Assembly: GCA_050250915.1 (NCBI GenBank)
Contig: JBFWNT010000011.1
Location: 1 to 64,000 of the forward strand
DNA: 64,000 bases
Direction of reading: 5' to 3'
Origin: Miltoncostaea sp050250915
GTDB lineage: Bacteria; Actinomycetota; Thermoleophilia; Miltoncostaeales; Miltoncostaeaceae
The translations under genes and the position numbers were made by a program. Within the stretch, counting starts at the first letter, position 1; each line of letters opens with the position of its first letter. Positions 31,780 to 40,884 of the stretch are shown one piece after another. The notes beneath the pieces are model-generated. The model was not told the DNA's origin. It was given only the letters and a program-made list of their open reading frames with translations, and searched no databases.

Positions 31780-34183
31780 AGTGGCGGCCCGGTTGCACGG
31801 GGCTCCAGCGCCACTCCGCCACGTCCGGGTGGTCCTCGCCCGTCGCCCGGGTCCAGGCCCGGCAGGCAAGCCGGCGGTCGACCATCTCCTGGCGCAGGGC
31901 CGCCGCCCGCTGGCCCAGCCCCGGCACCCGGTCGATGGCGTCGATCACGAGGTGGAACCGGTCCAGGTCGTTCATCATCACCATGTCGAACGGGGTGGTG
32001 GTGGTCCCCTCCTCCTTGTATCCGCGCACGTGCAGGTTCGCGTGGTTGGTGCGCCGGTAGGTCAGGCGGTGGATGAGCCACGGGTAGCCGTGGTAGGCGA
32101 AGACGACCGGGCGGTTCGTGGTGAACACGCCGTCGAACTCCCGGTCGGCCATCCCGTGCGGGTGCTCGCTGGACGGCTGGAGCCGCATCAGGTCGACCAC
32201 GTTCACCACCCGCACCGCCAGGTCGGGCAGGTGCTCGCGCAGGAGCTTCGCGGCCGCGAGGGTCTCCAGCGTCGGGACGTCCCCGGCGCAGCCCAGCACC
32301 ACGTCGGGGTCGCCGTCGCCCCCCTCGGTGGAGGCCCACGGCCAGATCCCCACCCCGCGGGTGCAGTGCAGGATGGCCTCGTCCATCGTCAGCCACTGCG
32401 GCGCCGGCTGCTTGCCGGCGACGATCACGTTGACGTACTGCCGCGACCGCAGGCAGTGGTCGGCCACCGACAGCAGGGTGTTGGCGTCGGGCGGCAGGTA
32501 CACCCGCACGATCTCGGCCTTCTTGTTGGCCACGTGGTCGATGAAGCCGGGGTCCTGGTGCGAGAACCCGTTGTGGTCCTGGCGCCAGACGTGCGAGGTG
32601 AGCAGGTAGTTGAGCGACGCGATCGGCCGCCGCCACGGGATCTCGCGGGTCGTCTTCAGCCACTTGGCGTGCTGGTTGAACATCGAGTCGACGATGTGGA
32701 TGAACGCCTCGTAGCAGTTGAAGACGCCGTGGCGGCCGGTCAGCAGGTAGCCCTCCAGCCACCCCTGGCACAGGTGCTCGGAGAGCACCTCCATCACCCG
32801 CCCGCCGGGCGCCAGGTGGTCGTCGGTGGGGAGGACCTCCGCCTCCCAGGCGCGGTTCGTCACCTCGAAGACGTCCTGGAGCCGGTTCGACGCGGTCTCG
32901 TCCGGCCCCATGATCCGGAAGTTGCGGTGCGGGGCGTTGAGCGCCATCACGTCCCGCAGGAAGCCGCCGAGGACGGTGGTGGCCGACGCGACCCCCTCGC
33001 CGCGCCCGTCGACCGCGACCGCGTGGTCGCGCATGTCGGGCATCACCAGCGGCCGCAGCAGGCCCCCGCCGTTGGCGTGCGGGTTGGCGCTCATGCGGCG
33101 CGGCCCCTCCGGCGCCGGGGCCAGCAGGTCGTCGCGGGGCCGCCCGTCGTCGTCGAACAGCTCCTCCGGGCGGTACGAGCGCATCCACTCCTCGAGCGCG
33201 GTGACGTGCTCCGGGTGCTCCGCCATCCCCGCCAGCGGGACCTGGTGTGAGCGCCACGAGCCCTCCGCCGGCTTGCCGTCCACCTCCTTCGGGCCCGTCC
33301 AGCCCTTCGGCGTGCGCAGCACGATCATGGGCCACGCCGGCCGGCCGGCCGACCGGCCGGCCGACCGGCCGGCCGACCGGCCGGCGGCACCGCCGCGCGC
33401 GGCCGCCTGGATCGCGGCGATCGCGTCCAGCGCCTCGTCCATCGCCTCGGCCATGCGGGCGTGGACGGCGGCGGGGTCGTCGCCCTCCACGTGGATCGGC
33501 GCGTGGCCGTAGCCGCGCATCAGGGCGTCCAGCTCGTCGGCCGGGATGCGGGCGAGCACCGTGGGGTTGGCGATCTTGTAGCCGTTCAGGTGCAGCACGG
33601 GCAGCACCGCCCCGTCGCCGGCCGGGTCCAGGAACTTGTTGGAGTGCCAGCTCGCGGCCAGCGGGCCGGTCTCGGCCTCGCCGTCGCCCACCACGCAGCA
33701 CACCACCAGATCCGGACTGTCGAACGCCGCCCCGTAGGCGTGGGTCAGGGCGTAGCCCAGCTCGCCGCCCTCGTGAATCGAGCCCGGCGTCTCGGGCGCC
33801 ACGTGGCTCGGGATCCCCCCGGGGAACGAGAACTGGCGGAACAGGCGCCGCATGCCCGGCGCGTCGCGGGTCACGAGGGGGTACACCTCGCTGTACGTGC
33901 CGTCGAGCCACGCGTTGGCGACCAGCGCCGGCCCGCCGTGGCCCGGGCCCGTGACGTAGAGGACGTCGAGGTCGCGGGCCCGGATCGCGCGGTTCAGGTG
34001 GGCGTAGACGAGGTTGAGGCCGGGGGAGGTGCCCCAGTGGCCCAGCAGCCGCGGCTTGACGTGCTCGATGCGCAGCGGCTCGCGCAGGAGCGGGTTGTCC
34101 AGCAGGTAGATCTGGCCCACGGACAGGTAGTTCGCGGCCCTCCACCAGGCGTCCAGCCGCCGCAGCTCGTCCGGCGTCGTCAC
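31778..34183 (-). CDS. xfp: Phosphoketolase
   Basis: 801 residues, full length for the family. Marks include LGHWGTSPGLNLVYAHLNR and YVTGPGHGG near the N-terminus, the thiamine diphosphate motif VVGDGEAETGPLA, and RTPKGWTGP, SHQVPL and the C-terminal YHGYPWLIHRLTYRR segment. It cleaves xylulose 5-phosphate or fructose 6-phosphate to acetyl phosphate and an aldose phosphate. Acetate kinase is encoded one base upstream, giving ATP and acetate. A four-unit Gly-Arg-Ser-Ala repeat at about residues 266-281 interrupts a loop. GTG start at 34183. Confidence 0.95.
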   Translation of the reverse strand: MTTPDELRRLDAWWRAANYLSVGQIYLLDNPLLREPLRIEHVKPRLLGHWGTSPGLNLVYAHLNRAIRARDLDVLYVTGPGHGGPALVANAWLDGTYSEVYPLVTRDAPGMRRLFRQFSFPGGIPSHVAPETPGSIHEGGELGYALTHAYGAAFDSPDLVVCCVVGDGEAETGPLAASWHSNKFLDPAGDGAVLPVLHLNGYKIANPTVLARIPADELDALMRGYGHAPIHVEGDDPAAVHARMAEAMDEALDAIAAIQAAARGGAAGRSAGRSAGRSAGRPAWPMIVLRTPKGWTGPKEVDGKPAEGSWRSHQVPLAGMAEHPEHVTALEEWMRSYRPEELFDDDGRPRDDLLAPAPEGPRRMSANPHANGGGLLRPLVMPDMRDHAVAVDGRGEGVASATTVLGGFLRDVMALNAPHRNFRIMGPDETASNRLQDVFEVTNRAWEAEVLPTDDHLAPGGRVMEVLSEHLCQGWLEGYLLTGRHGVFNCYEAFIHIVDSMFNQHAKWLKTTREIPWRRPIASLNYLLTSHVWRQDHNGFSHQDPGFIDHVANKKAEIVRVYLPPDANTLLSVADHCLRSRQYVNVIVAGKQPAPQWLTMDEAILHCTRGVGIWPWASTEGGDGDPDVVLGCAGDVPTLETLAAAKLLREHLPDLAVRVVNVVDLMRLQPSSEHPHGMADREFDGVFTTNRPVVFAYHGYPWLIHRLTYRRTNHANLHVRGYKEEGTTTTPFDMVMMNDLDRFHLVIDAIDRVPGLGQRAAALRQEMVDRRLACRAWTRATGEDHPDVAEWRWSPVQPGRH
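33339..33386. repeat. 12-bp in-frame tandem repeat, four units
   Basis: Units start at 33339, 33351, 33363 and 33375; the plus-strand consensus is GACCGGCCGGCC, with one mismatch in the first and last. On the minus strand it encodes AGRS repeats in a surface loop of phosphoketolase, before the WPMIVLRTPKGW strand. Confidence 0.85.
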
Positions 34184-34184
34184 G

Positions 34185-35249
34185 TCAGTCCTCCCCGTCG
34201 TGTTCCCCGAGCACGGCCCGCACGGACCGCGCGATCACCAGGTCCTCCCGGGAGCCCACCACCAGCGTGCGCACCCGCGCCCCCTCCGCCGACACCTCCC
34301 GGTCGCCCGCGCCCCCGTCCGCATCCGGGTCCACCGCCACCCCGAGGAACGCGAGGCGGCGGGCGGCCTCGCCGCGGGTGCGCGCGGAGCCCTCGCCCAC
34401 GCCGCCGGTGAACGCCAGGGCGTCGATCCCGCCCAGCGCGGCGGCCATCGCCGCGACGGAGGCCGCCAGGCGGTGGTCGTGGACGGCCAGGGCCAGGGCG
34501 GCGCGTTCGTCGCCCCCGGCCGCCGAGGCCTCCACCTGGCGCATGTCGCCCGACCCCGCCAGCGCCCGCAGCCCGCTGTCCTCGTTCAGCGCCCGCTCGA
34601 CCTCCGCCGCGGGCACCCCCAGGCGCAGGACCAGGTGGAGCGGCACGTCGGGGTCGACCGTCCCGGAGCGGGTCGCCATGACCAGCCCCTCCAGCGGGCC
34701 GAAGCCCATCGTGGTGTCCACCGAGCGCCCGCCGCGGACCGCCGTGACCGACGCCCCGCCGCCCAGGTGGCACACCACCAGGCGGAGGTCGTGGCGCCCC
34801 AGCATCGCCGCCGCCCGCTCCGACGCCCATTGCACCGAGAGGCCGTGGAATCCGTAGCGGCGCACGCCCCACTGCTCGCGCCAGCGGGCCGGGACGGCGT
34901 AGGTGGACGCCTCCGGCGGGAGGGTGGCGTGGAACGCGGTGTCGGGCACCAGCACGTGGGGCACGTCCGGCAGCGCCCGCCGCGCCGCCGCGATCGCGTC
35001 GATCGCCGGCCGGTCGTGCAGCGGCGCCAGCGCGGCGGCGTCCCGCAGCGCCGCCCCGCTCCGGTCGTCGAGGCGCGCGGCGGCGGTCAGGCCCGGCCCG
35101 CCGTGGACGATGCGATGCCCCACGGCGGCCACGTCGGCCGGCACGTCCTCCAGCGCCGCGATCTCCTCGGACGCGCCGGCGGCGTCCACGAGCCGCAGCT
35201 TCAGGCTGGTGGAGCCGGCGTTGACGGTCAGGATCGATCCCGCGGGCAC
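34185..35249 (-). CDS. ackA: Acetate kinase
   Basis: 354 residues, somewhat shorter than the usual 395-400. Motifs present: NAGSTSLKLRLV at the start, GHRIVHGGP, PDTAFHATLP, RRYGFHGLSVQWAS, and the HLGGGASVTAVRGGRSVDTTMGF phosphate loop. It makes ATP from acetyl phosphate, here supplied by phosphoketolase encoded directly downstream. GTG at 35249 is given because MPAGSILTVNAGSTS is the family start; no good ribosome-binding site precedes it. The promoter region behind it carries a conserved 19-bp motif (site f) shared with the divergent oxidoreductase gene. Confidence 0.92.
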   Translation of the reverse strand: MPAGSILTVNAGSTSLKLRLVDAAGASEEIAALEDVPADVAAVGHRIVHGGPGLTAAARLDDRSGAALRDAAALAPLHDRPAIDAIAAARRALPDVPHVLVPDTAFHATLPPEASTYAVPARWREQWGVRRYGFHGLSVQWASERAAAMLGRHDLRLVVCHLGGGASVTAVRGGRSVDTTMGFGPLEGLVMATRSGTVDPDVPLHLVLRLGVPAAEVERALNEDSGLRALAGSGDMRQVEASAAGGDERAALALAVHDHRLAASVAAMAAALGGIDALAFTGGVGEGSARTRGEAARRLAFLGVAVDPDADGGAGDREVSAEGARVRTLVVGSREDLVIARSVRAVLGEHDGED

Positions 35250-35251
35250 CC

Positions 35252-35323
35252 ATGGGTTATCCCACGACGGGCGCCGGAGCACCGCCGCGCGGGTGACACA
35301 CCCCGCTTCGGGATTGCCGCAGC
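35252..35323. promoter_or_regulatory. Divergent promoter with palindromic motif (site f)
   Basis: On the minus strand GCTGCGG-CAATC-CCGAAGC (35323-35305) matches 13 of 14 arm positions of the sites at 8116 and 22257, with the same five-base centre. Near the acetate kinase start is TGGG-TTAT-CCCA (35253-35264). Placed between ackA-xfp and the FAD oxidoreductase gene, so one bound regulator could act on both. Confidence 0.55.
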
Positions 35324-35342
35324 CCGTCGGCGGGGGTCCCGG

Positions 35343-36557
35343 ATGGAGGCGTGTCGCGGGCGGCCCGACACTCCGCCTGTGACGGCGCATCGCACCTCGC
35401 CCCACCGCGTCCTCGTCGCGGGCGGCGGCATCGCCGGCCTGGAGGCCGTGCTCGCCCTGCGGGAGCTCGCCGGCGAGGCGGTCGAGGTGACCGTCGTCGA
35501 CCCCGGCCGCCGCTTCACCGTCCCCGGGACGGCCACAGCGGGCGCCTTCGGCCTGGGGACCACCGTCGACCTGCGCCTGGCCGACGTCGTCCACCGGGCC
35601 GGCGCCACGCTGGTGCCGGGGCGCATCGCGTCGGTGGACGCGGGGCGGCACGTCGTTCTGCTGGAGGGCGGCGAGCTGCTGACCTACGGCGCCCTGATCG
35701 TCGCCGTCGGCGCCACACCGGTCGCGGCGGTGCCCGGTGCCCTGACGTTCCGCGGCCCGCAGGACGTCGAGGCCGTCCGCGGCATGGTCGACGACGTGAG
35801 CCACCGGGCGCTCCGCGGCGCCGGCGTGGAGATGGCGATCGTGGTGCCGCCCGGGTGCGGCTGGCCCCTCGCCGCCTACGAGCTGGCCCTCATGACCCGT
35901 GAGCACCTGTCCGGCCAGGGCGCCGGCGAGTCGGTGTCGATCTGCGTGGTCACCTCGGAGGAGACGCCGCTCGGGCTCTTCGGGACCGACGCGAGCACGG
36001 CCGTCCAGCGCACGCTCGCCCGCTCGCGCATCGACGTGCGGACGGGCGCCGAGGTCCGCTGCTGGAGCGCCGGCTGCCTGCGGCTCGCCGACGGCTCGAC
36101 GATCTGGGCCGATCGCGCGATCGCGCTGCCGGTGCAGCGCGGCCCCGGGCTGGAGGGGCTGCCCGCCGACCCGCTCGGGTTCATCCCCACGGGCGACGAC
36201 GCCCGGGTGCCCGGCATCCCCGACGTCTGGGCGGTGGGCGACGGCACCACCAACCCGGTGAAGCAGGGCGGCATCGCCTGCCAGCAGGCCGACGTCGCGG
36301 CGGGGCAGATCGCCGCGGCGCTCGCCGGGGCGCCGCCGGACGGCGCTCCGGTGCCGCCGTCACTGTCGGGCTGGATGTGGGACGGCCGTCGCGGCCGCGC
36401 GCTGCCGTCCGGTGCCGCGGAGCCGGCCGAGGGCGCGGCCGACCCGGCCCCCGTGTGGCCGGTCGCGAAGGTCGGCGGCCGCTTCCTGGCCCCGTTCCTG
36501 CGCGACATGGTCATCGACCGGCGCCCGGACGGCGGGACGGTGGGCGTGCCGGCGTGA
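35343..36557 (+). CDS. FAD-dependent pyridine nucleotide/sulfide-type oxidoreductase
   Basis: 404 residues. FAD-binding RVLVAGGGIAGLEAVLAL at the start, a central two-nucleotide fold, and the C-terminal FAD motif VWAVGDGTTNPVKQGGIACQQAD. The layout is that of membrane-associated NADH:quinone (NDH-2) or sulfide:quinone oxidoreductases. The Cys set typical of SQR is not evident, which favours an NADH- or ferredoxin-linked role, but I cannot separate these by eye. ATG at 35343 or GTG at 35379 may be the start. It overlaps an ABC ATPase gene by four bases. Confidence 0.75.
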   Translation: MEACRGRPDTPPVTAHRTSPHRVLVAGGGIAGLEAVLALRELAGEAVEVTVVDPGRRFTVPGTATAGAFGLGTTVDLRLADVVHRAGATLVPGRIASVDAGRHVVLLEGGELLTYGALIVAVGATPVAAVPGALTFRGPQDVEAVRGMVDDVSHRALRGAGVEMAIVVPPGCGWPLAAYELALMTREHLSGQGAGESVSICVVTSEETPLGLFGTDASTAVQRTLARSRIDVRTGAEVRCWSAGCLRLADGSTIWADRAIALPVQRGPGLEGLPADPLGFIPTGDDARVPGIPDVWAVGDGTTNPVKQGGIACQQADVAAGQIAAALAGAPPDGAPVPPSLSGWMWDGRRGRALPSGAAEPAEGAADPAPVWPVAKVGGRFLAPFLRDMVIDRRPDGGTVGVPA

Positions 36558-37273
36558 GCACCGCGCCCGGGACGCCCGTCCTCCTCGCGGAGGGGGTCCG
36601 AAAGGTCTACCGGACCGGCGCGCTCGAGGTGCAGGCCCTGCGGGCCGTGGACCTCGCGATCGGCCGGGGGGAGCTGGTGGCGGTCATGGGGCCGTCCGGC
36701 TCGGGGAAGACGACGCTCCTGAACTGCCTGTCGGGCCTCGACGAGATCGACGGCGGTCGCGTGCTGGTGGGCGGGGAGGACGTCCACGACATGCCCGACG
36801 GGCGGCGCACGGCCCACCGCGCGCGGCACATGGGCTTCGTGTTCCAGAGCTTCAACCTGATCCCGGTGTTCAGCGCCGAGGAGAACGTGGAGCTGCCCCT
36901 GCTGCTGCTGGGCGAGCGGGCGCAGGCCGCGCGCGACGCGGCGCGGGCGATGCTGGAGCGCGTGGGCCTGGGCGGGCGCGCGCGCCACCGCCCCGCGGAG
37001 CTCTCCGGAGGGGAGCAGCAGCGCGTCGCGATCGCCCGGGCACTGGTGGCGGAGCCCGAGCTGATCTGGGCCGACGAGCCGACGGGCAACCTCGACAGCG
37101 AGACCGCCGCGGAGGTGATGGACCTGCTGCGGGAGGTCCACGACGCCGGGCAGAGCCTGGTGATCGTGACCCACGACCCCGGCATCGGGGCGTCGGCGCC
37201 GCGCCTCATCCGCATGCGCGACGGCCGCGTGGTGGCCGACGGGATCCCGGCCGGGGCGGCGGTCGCGGTGTGA
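36554..37273 (+). CDS. LolD/MacB-type ABC ATPase
   Basis: 239 residues with Walker A GPSGSGKTT, signature LSGGEQQR, Walker B LIWADEPTGNLD and switch His THD. The GEQQR signature and FVFQSFNLIPVFSAEENVELPL are hallmarks of LolD/MacB/FtsE-like ATPases that drive FtsX-type permeases by mechanotransmission. GTG start at 36554 overlaps the oxidoreductase stop, and its own end overlaps the permease gene. Confidence 0.93.
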   Translation: MSTAPGTPVLLAEGVRKVYRTGALEVQALRAVDLAIGRGELVAVMGPSGSGKTTLLNCLSGLDEIDGGRVLVGGEDVHDMPDGRRTAHRARHMGFVFQSFNLIPVFSAEENVELPLLLLGERAQAARDAARAMLERVGLGGRARHRPAELSGGEQQRVAIARALVAEPELIWADEPTGNLDSETAAEVMDLLREVHDAGQSLVIVTHDPGIGASAPRLIRMRDGRVVADGIPAGAAVAV

Positions 37274-40128
37274 TCCCGCTGCTGCTGGCGCTCGTCGCGG
37301 TGCCCGCGCTCATCGCCGTGCACGACGTCCTGCGCGCGCCGCTCATCCGCCGGCTCGCGCTGCGCAACGTGCTCCGCCGCCGCGGCGAGGGCCTGCTGGT
37401 GCTGGCCGGGTGCCTGCTCGGCGCCGCCATCATCACGTCGTCCATCCTGGTGGGCGACAGCCTGCGCGCGTCGGTGCGCGACGTCGCCCGCGCCGAGCTG
37501 GGGCCCGTCGACGAGCTCGTGCGCGTACCCGCCGGGCGGGTCGACGCGGCATCCCGGGTGGTGTCGGCCCGGCTTCCCGCGGGCGCGTCGGTGGCGACGG
37601 CGCTGCGCGCGCCGGCCGTGGGCGTCAGCGTGGGCGGGACCCCGCGCGCGGAGCCCCACCTGCGCCTCCTCGAGCTCGACGTTGCGCGTGCGCGCGACCT
37701 CGGGGGCTCGGCGCGCGACACCGGGCTGGCCGGGGTGGACCAGCCGCGCCGCGGCGAGGTGGTGCTGGAGGACGACGCGGCGCGGAGCCTGGGTGTGGGC
37801 GCCGGCGACCGGATCCGCGTCATCGCCGCCGGCGGGGCCGAGACCCTGCGCGTGACCGGCGTCGTCCCCGCCGTGGGGCTCGCCGGCCTGGGCGACGCGT
37901 CCGACGCCGAGAGCGTCAACGCGCTGGTGGCCCCGGGCACGGTCGCCGCGATCGGCGCGGCGCCCGGCGCGCAGCCCCCCGAGGGGCTCCTCCTGATCGC
38001 GAACGGGGGAGGCGTCTTCGGCGGCGCGGGCCGCACCGACGAGGTCTCGGCGGTCGTGGCGGGCGCGATGGCGCCGGTCGCGCCCGTGACGGTCCAGCCC
38101 GTGAAGCGCGACCTGCTGCGCCAGGCGGACGAGGCCGGAAGCTCGTTCACCGCCGCGTTCGGCGCGATCGGGGCCGTCGCGGTCATCGCCGGGATCCTGC
38201 TGCTGGTCAACGTGTTCGTGATGCTCGCCGACGAGCGCAAGAGCCAGCTCGGCACCCTGCGGGCACTGGGCCTGAAGCGGCTCGCGATGGTCCGTGCGTT
38301 CGCGATGGAGGGGGCGGTCTACGCGGTGACCGGCGCGGCGCTCGGGGCCCTGGCCGGCATCGTCGTCGCCCGGGTGGTGGTGGCCCTCGCCGCCCGCATC
38401 TTCGCCGATGTCGAAGGCGACCTGAGCCTCCGCCTCGCCATCCCGCCGGGCAGCGTGCTGCTGGGCTTCGGCATCGGCGCGGCGATCTCCCTGCTGACCG
38501 TGTGGCTCACCAGTGCCCGGACCGCCCGCCTCAACGTGATCCGGGCGATCCGCGATTTGCCGGCCCCTCCGTGGCGACGCTCGGCCGGCCGCATCCGGCT
38601 GGGCGCGGCAGCCGCCCTCGTCGCGGGCCTGGCCGCCACGGCGGCGGGGGTCGGCGGGGGTGGCGCCTGGTTCCCCGCCCTGGCCGGGCCCGTCCTCGTG
38701 ATCGGCGGCGTCGCGGGCCTGCTGGCCACGGTCACTCGCCCCCGGCCGGTGCTCACGGCGGCGGCGCTCGCGACGCTGGCGTGGGGGGCGGTCTGCGTGG
38801 TGGTGCTGCCCGACACGTTCGAGCGCGCCGGCATCCAGGGCTTCGTGGCCCAGGGGGTGGTGATGTGCGCCGCCGGCATCGTCCTGGCCACCCTCGACGG
38901 CGGCCTGTGGATGCGGGCCGCCTCCCGCGCGCCGCGCGGGGGCCTGCCCGCGCGGCTGGGGCTGGCCTACCCGCTGGCGCGGCCGTTCCGCACCGCGATG
39001 CAGATGGGGATGTTCGCGCTCGTGATCTTCGGGCTCGTGTTCATGAGCGTCATCACCCACCTCTACGGGCAGCAGGCGCCGCGGTACGTCGAGGACATCG
39101 GCGCCGGCTACACGGTGGTCAGCGACTCGAGCCCCGGGAACCCCGCGCCCACCGCAGCGCTGGCGGCCCGGCCGGGGGTGACGGGGGTCGCCCCGCTCCT
39201 GCGGGCGCTCCCCGAGTTCTCCGCGCCCCGGCACCCCGAGTTCGGGCGCTGGCACATGACCGGGTTCGACGCGCGCCTGCTGGCCCTGGGCACCCCCGCC
39301 CTGGGGACGCGGGATCCGCGGTACGCCACCGACCGCGCCGCCTGGGAGGCGGTGCTGCGCGACCCGCACGCGGCGATCGTGCCCGATTGGTTCCTGCAGA
39401 CCGGCGGGGGCACCGAGGCGCACTATGTGGAGGCGGGGGAGTCGGTGGTCTTGCGCGACCCCGCGACCGGCCGCACCCGGCGCCTGCGGGTCGCGGGCAT
39501 CGTCGAGGCCGACTGGGCGTACGGGGGCGTGATGGTGTCGGCGCGGACGGCCCGTGCCGTCGTGGGCGCCGACGCCGTGCCGAGCCGCGCGTTCGTGGCC
39601 ACGGCGCCGGGCGCCGATCCCCGCGTCGTGGCCGCCGGCATCACGGCGGCGATGGTCGACCACGGGGCCGACGCGGAGTCGCTGCGCGCGGTGGTCGATC
39701 GCGCGCTGGGCGCCAACCGGGCGTTCATGGCCCTGGCGCAGGGCTTCGTGGCCCTGGGCCTGGTGATCGGCGTCGGCGGGCTCGCGGTGGTGATGGTCCG
39801 CGCCGTCCGCGAGCGGCGTCGCCAGATCGGGATGCTGCGGGCGATGGGGCTGCCGTCCACGACCGTCCGCCGGGCGTTCATGCTCGAGTCGGGGTTCATC
39901 GCGGCCCGCGGCCTGCTCATCGGGGGTGGGCTGGCCGTGCTCTCGTGCTGGCTCCTGGCCACCCGGTCGACCGCCCTCGGCGAGTCGTCCATCCCGTTCA
40001 GCGCCCCGTGGGGCACCATCGCCGCGATGCTCGCGGCCGCGCTGGCCGGCGCCCTGGCGGCCACGGCGGTCCCGTCGGCGCGCGCCGCCGCCATCCGGCC
40101 CGCGGTGGCGCTGCGGGTCACCGAGTAG
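37270..40128 (+). CDS. FtsX-type ABC permease with two FtsX domains
   Basis: 952 residues. Two FtsX domains are recognised by ADERKSQLGTLRALGLKRLAMVRAF (about residues 320-345) and VRERRRQIGMLRAMGLPSTTVRRAFMLES (about 845-875), each beside four-helix groups, with large extracytoplasmic regions between. The permease partners the LolD-like ATPase just upstream; in Gram-positive bacteria such pairs extract lipids or peptides from the membrane or regulate cell-wall enzymes. GTG at 37270 overlaps the ATPase stop. Cargo unknown. Confidence 0.9.
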   Translation: MIPLLLALVAVPALIAVHDVLRAPLIRRLALRNVLRRRGEGLLVLAGCLLGAAIITSSILVGDSLRASVRDVARAELGPVDELVRVPAGRVDAASRVVSARLPAGASVATALRAPAVGVSVGGTPRAEPHLRLLELDVARARDLGGSARDTGLAGVDQPRRGEVVLEDDAARSLGVGAGDRIRVIAAGGAETLRVTGVVPAVGLAGLGDASDAESVNALVAPGTVAAIGAAPGAQPPEGLLLIANGGGVFGGAGRTDEVSAVVAGAMAPVAPVTVQPVKRDLLRQADEAGSSFTAAFGAIGAVAVIAGILLLVNVFVMLADERKSQLGTLRALGLKRLAMVRAFAMEGAVYAVTGAALGALAGIVVARVVVALAARIFADVEGDLSLRLAIPPGSVLLGFGIGAAISLLTVWLTSARTARLNVIRAIRDLPAPPWRRSAGRIRLGAAAALVAGLAATAAGVGGGGAWFPALAGPVLVIGGVAGLLATVTRPRPVLTAAALATLAWGAVCVVVLPDTFERAGIQGFVAQGVVMCAAGIVLATLDGGLWMRAASRAPRGGLPARLGLAYPLARPFRTAMQMGMFALVIFGLVFMSVITHLYGQQAPRYVEDIGAGYTVVSDSSPGNPAPTAALAARPGVTGVAPLLRALPEFSAPRHPEFGRWHMTGFDARLLALGTPALGTRDPRYATDRAAWEAVLRDPHAAIVPDWFLQTGGGTEAHYVEAGESVVLRDPATGRTRRLRVAGIVEADWAYGGVMVSARTARAVVGADAVPSRAFVATAPGADPRVVAAGITAAMVDHGADAESLRAVVDRALGANRAFMALAQGFVALGLVIGVGGLAVVMVRAVRERRRQIGMLRAMGLPSTTVRRAFMLESGFIAARGLLIGGGLAVLSCWLLATRSTALGESSIPFSAPWGTIAAMLAAALAGALAATAVPSARAAAIRPAVALRVTE

Positions 40129-40146
40129 GCGCGGGGCTGGCAGGCT

Positions 40147-40863
40147 GTGGGCATCGTGCCCCTCCCGCGTCGCGCCCACCCCGAGCGCCACCTCAGCGGC
40201 CGCAGCAACTGGCTCCGCGCCGCCGTGCTGGGCGCCAACGACGGGCTCGTCTCCGTCTCGAGCCTGCTGCTCGGCGTCGTCGCGGGCGGGGCCTCGCACC
40301 AGGCGACGGTCGTCGCCGGGTTCGCGGGCCTGGCGGCCGGGGCGCTGTCGATGGCCGCCGGCGAGTACGTCTCGGTCTCGTCCCAGCGCGACGCCGAGAA
40401 CGCCGACCTGGCCCTGGAGCGCCGCGAGCTGCGCGCCGATCCCGCCGCCGAGCTGGAGGAGCTCGCCGGGATCTACGAGCGCCGCGGTCTCCCGTCCGAC
40501 CTGGCCCACCGCGTGGCGGAGGCGCTCACCGACCGCGACGCCCTGGGCGCCCACGCGCGCGACGAGCTGGGGCTGGCCGAGGAGCGCATGGCCCGGCCGT
40601 GGCAGGCGGCGTGGGCCTCGGCGCTCGCGTTCACCACAGGGGCGACCGTGCCGGTGGTCGCGGCCGTCGCCCCCGGCGGCCAGGGCGTGCGGGTGGGGCT
40701 CATCGTGGGCCTGACCATCGCGGCGCTGGCGGCCCTCGGGGCCATCGGCGCCACCCTGGGCGGCGCCCCCCGCTGGCCGGCGGTCGCCCGCGTGACGTTG
40801 TGGGGCGCCGCGGCGATGGGGCTCACCGCCGCGGTCGGCAGCCTGGTGGGTGCCGCGGTCTGA
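40147..40863 (+). CDS. VIT-family iron/manganese transporter
   Basis: 238 residues with five predicted helices. LRAAVLGANDGLVSVSSLLLGVVAG is the signature first helix of the CCC1/VIT1 family and GALSMAAGEYVSVSSQRDAE follows the second; a Glu-rich cytoplasmic metal-binding segment spans about 95-150. These proteins move Fe2+ or Mn2+ out of the cytoplasm. GTG at 40147 is given; GTG at 40156 is equally possible. Placed 18 bases after the ABC permease. Confidence 0.9.
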   Translation: MGIVPLPRRAHPERHLSGRSNWLRAAVLGANDGLVSVSSLLLGVVAGGASHQATVVAGFAGLAAGALSMAAGEYVSVSSQRDAENADLALERRELRADPAAELEELAGIYERRGLPSDLAHRVAEALTDRDALGAHARDELGLAEERMARPWQAAWASALAFTTGATVPVVAAVAPGGQGVRVGLIVGLTIAALAALGAIGATLGGAPRWPAVARVTLWGAAAMGLTAAVGSLVGAAV

Positions 40864-40884
40864 GACCGCGCGCCCGTCGCGGTC
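40864..40884. terminator. Bidirectional hairpin between convergent genes
   Basis: Perfect 7-bp arms GACCGCG / CGCGGTC with loop CGCCCGT, right after the VIT gene and across the stop of the convergent minus-strand gene. Confidence 0.5.

Noticed and set aside
35343..36557. Naming the oxidoreductase sulfide:quinone reductase
   Set aside because: The catalytic Cys pattern of SQR was not evident, so only the broader family is given.
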